From: Pseudomonas orientalis
GTDB taxonomy: Bacteria; Pseudomonadota; Gammaproteobacteria; Pseudomonadales; Pseudomonadaceae
Length of the DNA stretch: 64,000 nucleotides
Assembly (NCBI RefSeq): GCF_022807995.1
Contig: NZ_CP094351.1
Coordinates: 556,501-620,500 of the forward strand
Direction of reading: 5' to 3'
Shown: in pieces, positions 59,455 to 64,000 of the stretch
Position numbering within the stretch: the stretch's first letter is position 1
How the letters are laid out: every line of letters starts with the position of its first letter
Notes under the pieces: model-generated
The model's database searches: none
What the model was told of the DNA's origin: nothing
What the model saw: the letters and a program-made list of their open reading frames with translations, nothing else
Program-made: the position numbers and the translations under genes

Positions 59455-62085
59455 ATGGCCGATTGGCAGTCCCTCGATCCCGAGGCCGCTCGTGAAGCGG
59501 AAAAATATGAAAACCCTATTCCTAGCCGCGAACTGATCCTGGCGCACCTCGCCGATCGTGGTTCGCCTGCTAGCCGCGAGCAGCTGGTTGAAGAGTTCGG
59601 TCTGACCACCGAAGACCAGCTCGAAGCCCTGCGCCGCCGTCTGCGTGCGATGGAGCGCGATGCTCAGTTGATCTACACCCGCCGTGGCACCTACGCGCCG
59701 GTCGACAAGCTTGACCTGATCCTGGGCCGCATCGCCGGCCATCGGGACGGCTTCGGCTTCCTGATCCCGGATGACGGCAGTGACGACCTGTTCATGAGCC
59801 CGGCGCAGATGCGCTTGGTGTTCGACGGCGACCGTGCCCTGGCGCGTGTTTCCGGCCTGGACCGTCGTGGTCGTCGCGAAGGCGTGATCGTCGAAGTGGT
59901 GTCCCGCGCCCACGAATCCATCGTCGGCCGTTACTTCGAAGAAGGCGGTATCGGCTTCGTTGTGCCGGACAACCCGAAGGTCCAGCAGGAAGTGCTGATC
60001 ACCCCGGGCCGCAATGGCGCCGCCAAGGTTGGCCAGTTTGTCGAGGTGAAAATCACCCACTGGCCGACTGCGCGCTTCCAGCCTCAGGGCGATATCGTTG
60101 AGGTGGTCGGCAACTACATGGCGCCGGGCATGGAAATCGACGTGGCGCTGCGCACCTACGATATTCCTCACGTCTGGCCGGATGCCGTGCTCAAGGAAGC
60201 CGCCAAGCTCAAGCCGGAAGTTGAAGACAAGGACAAAGAAAAACGCATCGACCTGCGCCATCTGCCGTTCGTCACCATCGACGGCGAAGATGCCCGCGAC
60301 TTCGACGATGCGGTTTACTGTGAAGCCAAGCCGGGCAAGCTGCGCCTGTTCTCCGGCGGCTGGAAGTTGTATGTCGCGATTGCCGACGTGTCCAGCTACG
60401 TGAAGATCGGTTCGGCCCTGGATAACGAGGCCCAGGTGCGCGGCAACTCCGTGTACTTCCCTGAGCGCGTGATCCCGATGCTGCCCGAGCAGCTGTCCAA
60501 CGGCCTGTGCTCGCTGAACCCGAAAGTCGACCGTTTGGCCATGGTGTGCGAGATGACCATCTCGAAAACCGGCGAAATGACCGACTACCAGTTCTATGAG
60601 GCGGTGATTCACTCCCAGGCGCGCCTGACCTACAACAAGGTCAGCACCATCCTGGAAACGCCGAAGACCAGCGAAGCCAAGGCCCTGCGCAGCGAATATG
60701 CCGATGTGGTCCCGCACCTCAAGCAGCTTTACTCGCTGTACAAGGTGCTGCTGGGCGCCCGTCACACCCGTGGCGCGATCGATTTTGAAACCCAGGAAAC
60801 CCGGATTGTCTTCGGTTCCGAGCGCAAGATCGCTGCCATCACCCCAACCACCCGTAATGATGCGCACAAGCTGATCGAGGAATGCATGCTGGCGGCCAAC
60901 GTGGCCACTGCGGAATTCCTGAAGAAGCACGAGATTCCTGCGTTGTACCGCGTCCACGATGGTCCGCCGCCGGAGCGCCTGGAAAAACTGCGCGCCTTCC
61001 TCGGTGAACTCGGCCTGTCCCTGCACAAAGGCAAGGATGGTCCGACGCCGAAGGACTACCAGGCATTGCTCGCAAGCATCAAGGACCGTCCGGATTACCA
61101 CGTGATCCAGACCGTGATGCTGCGCTCGTTGAGCCAGGCGGTGTACAGCGCCGATAACCAGGGTCACTTCGGCCTCAATTACGAGGCGTACACCCACTTC
61201 ACCTCGCCGATCCGTCGTTACCCGGATTTGCTCACGCACCGGGCGATCCGCAGCGTGATCCATTCCAAGCAGAACACCCCGCACGTCAAGCGCGCCGGTG
61301 CCATGACCATTCCGAAGGCACGGATCTATCCGTACGACGAAGCGGCCCTTGAGCAGTTGGGCGAGCAGTGCTCGATGAGCGAGCGCCGCGCCGACGAAGC
61401 CACCCGCGATGTGGTGAACTGGCTCAAGTGCGAGTTCATGAAGGACCGCGTGGGCGAGTCGTTCCCGGGTGTGATCACCGCCGTGACCGGCTTCGGCCTG
61501 TTCGTCGAACTGACCGACATCTACGTCGAGGGCCTGGTGCACGTCACCGCCTTGCCGGGTGACTACTACCACTTCGATCCTGTGCACCACCGCCTGGCGG
61601 GCGAGCGCACCGGTCGCAGCTTCCGCCTGGGCGATACCGTGGAAGTTCAGGTCATGCGTGTCGACCTGGACGAGCGCAAGATCGACTTCGGCATGCCTGA
61701 CAAGCCCGCAGAGCCGGCTGGCCGTAAAAAGCGTGGCAGCGAAACCGCAGCGCCGGCTTCCAAAGGCAAGGCTTCCGGCACGAAGACGGCTACCGAGCCT
61801 GCACCTGCCAAGACCGGGCGTCGTTCTTCGGCCAAGGACAAGGCCCCTGAGGCCTACCGCCCAAGCGATGCTGCGGCGAAAAATGCCGAGCTGCGCAAGA
61901 GTCGCGAGCTGAAGCAGCAACTGCTCAACGAAGCCAAAAGCGGTGGTAAAGCGGCGTCTGGGGGAAAGTCCCAAGGGGCGGAAAAACCGTCGAGCAAACC
62001 GAGTAAACACCGTAAAGGCCCGCCTAAAGCGGGTTCGGCCCCTGCGAAAAGCGGCGGGTCGCGCAAACCTAAGGCCAAGTCATGA
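59455..62085 (+). CDS. rnr: Ribonuclease R
   Basis: RNase R is a processive 3'-5' exoribonuclease that degrades structured RNA. The 876-residue protein has N-terminal helix-turn-helix and cold-shock domains (GHRDGFGFLIPDDG), the RNB catalytic domain with DGEDARDFDDAVYCE near residue 279, an S1 domain near 665-740 (GVITAVTGFGLFVEL) and a long C-terminal tail rich in Lys, Ala and Ser. It begins about 225 bases from the tRNA-Leu pair. Its stop overlaps the rlmB start as ATGA at 62082-62085. Confidence 0.96.
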   Translation: MADWQSLDPEAAREAEKYENPIPSRELILAHLADRGSPASREQLVEEFGLTTEDQLEALRRRLRAMERDAQLIYTRRGTYAPVDKLDLILGRIAGHRDGFGFLIPDDGSDDLFMSPAQMRLVFDGDRALARVSGLDRRGRREGVIVEVVSRAHESIVGRYFEEGGIGFVVPDNPKVQQEVLITPGRNGAAKVGQFVEVKITHWPTARFQPQGDIVEVVGNYMAPGMEIDVALRTYDIPHVWPDAVLKEAAKLKPEVEDKDKEKRIDLRHLPFVTIDGEDARDFDDAVYCEAKPGKLRLFSGGWKLYVAIADVSSYVKIGSALDNEAQVRGNSVYFPERVIPMLPEQLSNGLCSLNPKVDRLAMVCEMTISKTGEMTDYQFYEAVIHSQARLTYNKVSTILETPKTSEAKALRSEYADVVPHLKQLYSLYKVLLGARHTRGAIDFETQETRIVFGSERKIAAITPTTRNDAHKLIEECMLAANVATAEFLKKHEIPALYRVHDGPPPERLEKLRAFLGELGLSLHKGKDGPTPKDYQALLASIKDRPDYHVIQTVMLRSLSQAVYSADNQGHFGLNYEAYTHFTSPIRRYPDLLTHRAIRSVIHSKQNTPHVKRAGAMTIPKARIYPYDEAALEQLGEQCSMSERRADEATRDVVNWLKCEFMKDRVGESFPGVITAVTGFGLFVELTDIYVEGLVHVTALPGDYYHFDPVHHRLAGERTGRSFRLGDTVEVQVMRVDLDERKIDFGMPDKPAEPAGRKKRGSETAAPASKGKASGTKTATEPAPAKTGRRSSAKDKAPEAYRPSDAAAKNAELRKSRELKQQLLNEAKSGGKAASGGKSQGAEKPSSKPSKHRKGPPKAGSAPAKSGGSRKPKAKS

Positions 62086-62837
62086 GTCTGGAAAAAATCT
62101 ACGGCGTGCACGCCGTAGAAGCACTGCTGCGTCACCACCCCAAGCGCGTCAAGCAAGTGTGGCTGGCGGAAGGTCGCAGCGAGCCACGCGTGCAGGCGCT
62201 GGTCGAACTGGCCACCCAGAACAAGGTTGCCATCGGCCAGGCTGAGCGCCGTGAAATGGATGTGTGGGTAGAAGGCGTTCACCAGGGCGTGGTTGCCGAT
62301 GTCAGCCCGAGCCAGGTGTGGGGCGAAGCCATGCTCGACGAGCTGCTCGACCGTACCGAAGGCGCGCCGTTGTTGCTGGTGCTGGACGGCGTGACCGATC
62401 CGCACAACCTCGGCGCCTGCCTGCGTTCGGCGGATGCGGCCGGCGCGCTGGCGGTGATCGTGCCTAAAGACAAGTCGGCCACCCTCACGCCGGTCGTGCG
62501 TAAAGTGGCCTGCGGCGCGGCGGAAGTGATTCCACTGGTGGCCGTGACCAACCTGGCGCGCACCCTGGAGAAGCTTCAGCAGCGCGGCCTGTGGATTGTC
62601 GGCACGGCAGGCGAAGCCGAAGTCAGCATCTACGACCAGGACCTCACCGGCCCGACCATCCTGATCATGGGCGCCGAAGGCAAGGGCATGCGTCGCTTGA
62701 CCCGCGAGCATTGCGATTACCTGGTGCACCTGCCGATGGCCGGCAGCGTCAGCAGCCTGAACGTGTCGGTGGCGACGGGCGTATGCCTGTTCGAAGCCCG
62801 GCGTCAGCGCGGTGCCAAGGCCAAGGCCAAGAAGTAA
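62082..62837 (+). CDS. rlmB: 23S rRNA 2'-O-methyltransferase RlmB
   Basis: RlmB methylates the ribose of G2251 in 23S rRNA. The 251-residue SpoU-family protein has an N-terminal substrate-binding domain (EKIYGVHAVEALLRHHPK) and the knotted C-terminal domain with LVLDGVTDPHNLGACLRSAD, IMGAEGKGMRRLTREHCD and LPMAGSVSSLNVSVATG. It is coupled to rnr by an ATGA overlap and ends before a REP doublet. Confidence 0.96.
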   Translation: MSLEKIYGVHAVEALLRHHPKRVKQVWLAEGRSEPRVQALVELATQNKVAIGQAERREMDVWVEGVHQGVVADVSPSQVWGEAMLDELLDRTEGAPLLLVLDGVTDPHNLGACLRSADAAGALAVIVPKDKSATLTPVVRKVACGAAEVIPLVAVTNLARTLEKLQQRGLWIVGTAGEAEVSIYDQDLTGPTILIMGAEGKGMRRLTREHCDYLVHLPMAGSVSSLNVSVATGVCLFEARRQRGAKAKAKK

Positions 62838-62862
62838 TTCTAAGCTTGATATAGCAGCAAAA

Positions 62863-62951
62863 TGTGGGAGGGGGCTTGCCCCCGATAGCAGTGTGTCAGC
62901 TAAACATTAGTTGACTGATACACCGCAATCGGGGGCAAGCCCCCTCCCACA
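62863..62951. repeat. REP doublet (GTGGGAGGGGGC family)
   Basis: Forward unit 62863-62886 and reverse-complement unit 62928-62951 between rlmB and the rpsF promoter. The remaining part of the 62838-63148 gap is promoter and leader. Confidence 0.9.
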
Positions 62952-62999
62952 TTTAATTTTGTGGTGTTTGGGAGATTGTTCAAATAATCACCAATCACC

Positions 63000-63028
63000 T
63001 TGCGCCCGTTCTCCCCCTTCTCTACAAT
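63000..63028 (+). promoter_or_regulatory. Sigma70 promoter of the rpsF-rpsR operon
   Basis: TTGCGC (63000-63005) and TACAAT (63023-63028) have an exact 17-base spacer, with a GC-rich discriminator as in growth-rate-controlled promoters. Confidence 0.62.
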
Positions 63029-63035
63029 TGCGCCC

Positions 63036-63130
63036 CTTGCCCACCTGGCAGGCACGCATGTGCCTCCCCTGCGGCAAGATCCATAAGTGTCATTCACTCC
63101 TTGTCTGACCGTTTTTGAGCGGCAGGCTAC
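63036..63130 (+). promoter_or_regulatory. Structured rpsF leader, candidate ribosomal-protein autoregulatory site
   Basis: The leader can pair CTTGCC (63036-63041) with GGCAAG (63073-63078), enclosing a 6-bp hairpin (63050-63055 with 63060-63065), and a CCG/CGG hairpin follows near 63109-63123. In many bacteria an S6:S18 complex binds the rpsF leader to repress it, and this could be that site, but I cannot align the consensus. Confidence 0.4.
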
Positions 63131-63148
63131 AACCCGTAAGGAGCATTC

Positions 63149-63571
63149 ATGCGTCATTACGAAATCATCTTTTTGGTCCACCCGGATCAAAGCGAGCAAG
63201 TCGGCGGCATGGTTGAGCGTTACACCAAGCTGATCGAAGAAGACGGCGGCAAAATCCACCGTCTGGAAGATTGGGGCCGTCGTCAACTGGCCTACGCAAT
63301 CAACAATGTTCACAAGGCTCACTACGTGATGCTGAACGTTGAATGCACCGGCAAGGCCCTGGCCGAGCTGGAAGACAACTTCCGCTACAACGATGCAGTG
63401 ATCCGTAACCTGGTCATCCGTCGCGAAGAAGCCGTTACCGGCCAATCCGAGATGCTCAAGGCTGAAGAAAACCGCAGTGAGCGCCGTGAGCGTCGCGACC
63501 GTCCTGAGCACGAAGGCGCTGATAGCGCTGATAGTGATGACAGCGACAACAGCGATAACGCTGACGAGTAA
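63149..63571 (+). CDS. rpsF: 30S ribosomal protein S6
   Basis: S6 binds 16S rRNA together with S18. The 140-residue protein starts [18 protein letters not shown] and has [19 protein letters not shown]; the C-terminal 30 residues are strongly charged, with an Asp/Ser/Glu-rich end, as in related species. ATG 63149 has AAGGAG upstream. rpsR follows by 28 bases. Confidence 0.98.
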   Translation: MRHYEIIFLVHPDQSEQVGGMVERYTKLIEEDGGKIHRLEDWGRRQLAYAINNVHKAHYVMLNVECTGKALAELEDNFRYNDAVIRNLVIRREEAVTGQSEMLKAEENRSERRERRDRPEHEGADSADSDDSDNSDNADE

Positions 63572-63599
63572 TCCACGGACCTTTTAAGGAGCCTATCAA

Positions 63600-63830
63600 A
63601 TGGCACGTTTCTTCCGTCGTCGTAAATTCTGCCGCTTCACCGCTGAAGACGTGAAAGAGATCGATTACAAAGATCTCAACACTCTGAAAGCCTACGTATC
63701 CGAGACCGGCAAAATCGTTCCAAGCCGTATCACCGGTACCAAAGCACGTTATCAGCGTCAGCTGGCCACCGCTATCAAGCGCGCCCGCTTCCTGGCCCTG
63801 CTGGCCTACACCGACAGCCACGGCCGCTGA
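63600..63830 (+). CDS. rpsR: 30S ribosomal protein S18
   Basis: S18 pairs with S6 on the 30S platform. The 76-residue basic protein has [39 protein letters not shown] and the RNA-binding [19 protein letters not shown], all typical. AAGGAG lies upstream of ATG 63600. The next gene follows by 36 bases. Confidence 0.98.
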
Positions 63831-63866
63831 GACCGGGCAGTCGACAAGTAGTAAGGGATTGAATGC

Positions 63867-64000
63867 ATGCGCGCCTTAGCTGAGTTCATCATGCGCGGTC
63901 GTATGCAGGCCACTCTGGTAGTGGCTGGCTGTGCGGCATTGCCGTTGCTTTATTGGTTGGGTGCTGCCGCAGGTTGCCTTGTGCTCCTGCGGCGCGGTTT
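63867..64000 (+). CDS. Membrane protein of unknown function, N-terminal part (cut by window edge)
   Basis: An ATG at 63867, with AAGGG about 14 bases upstream, opens a frame that runs off the end of the window (44 full codons). It begins MRALAEFIMRGRMQATLVVA and continues with hydrophobic residues that look like a first membrane helix. It sits after rpsR, where related species have a membrane-protein gene before rplI. No function can be given. Confidence 0.65.
   Translation, partial: MRALAEFIMRGRMQATLVVAGCAALPLLYWLGAAAGCLVLLRRG

Overview
The window looks like a core-chromosome segment of a Pseudomonas of the fluorescens group. The grounds are high GC, Pseudomonas-type proteins throughout, and a gene order that, from memory, follows the P. 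aeruginosa PAO1 stretch from the waaL/msbA region through waaA, thiC, parE/parC, serB, motAB, mutL, hfq, hflKC, purA and rnr to rpsF/rpsR. The two short palindromic repeat (REP) families between genes are of the kind described in P. fluorescens. No phage, plasmid, insertion sequence or CRISPR array was seen. Nearly all coding sequence is intact; the only partial genes are cut by the window edges.

Layout. 1-13816 is an LPS core and lipid A region: a cut deacetylase, two glycosyltransferases, an O-antigen ligase fused to a kinase-like domain, msbA, hldE, a sugar epimerase, a three-gene cluster of unknown role (NUDIX-like protein, aldo/keto reductase, FAD oxidoreductase), emrE and waaA. 13932-19899 holds a TolC-type outer-membrane protein, thiC under a TPP riboswitch, the thiamine-precursor permease cytX and a lipoprotein. 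20095-29017 is the conserved nudF-yqiB-cpdA-yqiA-parE run, a secreted phytase/esterase-like protein, parC and a PqiC-type lipoprotein. 29191-37515 holds the membrane protein next to serB, serB, psd, rhdA, an HDOD protein and the motAB stator genes. 37685-51172 carries rsgA, orn, a TRIC-type membrane protein, queG and a long co-directional run nnrD-tsaE-amiB-mutL-miaA-hfq-hflX-hflK-hflC. 51466-64000 has hisZ, purA, a chemoreceptor, an iron-type ABC permease and binding protein, two tandem tRNA-Leu genes, rnr, rlmB, rpsF, rpsR and the start of a membrane-protein gene.

The genes serve mainly envelope building (LPS, phospholipid, cell-wall amidase), RNA and tRNA maturation (queG, tsaE, miaA, rnr, rlmB, orn, hfq) and DNA topology and repair (parC, parE, mutL). 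REP pairs sit almost only at gene ends, especially between convergent genes. The least ordinary items are the following: a multibranch inverted-repeat element at 39465-39847 flanked by a 10-bp repeat of REP sequence; the ligase/kinase-like fusion whose kinase half lacks the usual catalytic Asp; the NUDIX-like protein at 8963-9931 with its two redox neighbours; a 25-codon ORF coupled by ATGA overlaps on both sides between a secreted protein gene and parC; and the structured rpsF leader. I found no clearly new multigene system; the three-gene redox/NUDIX-like cluster is the nearest candidate. All domain calls were read by eye without database searches.
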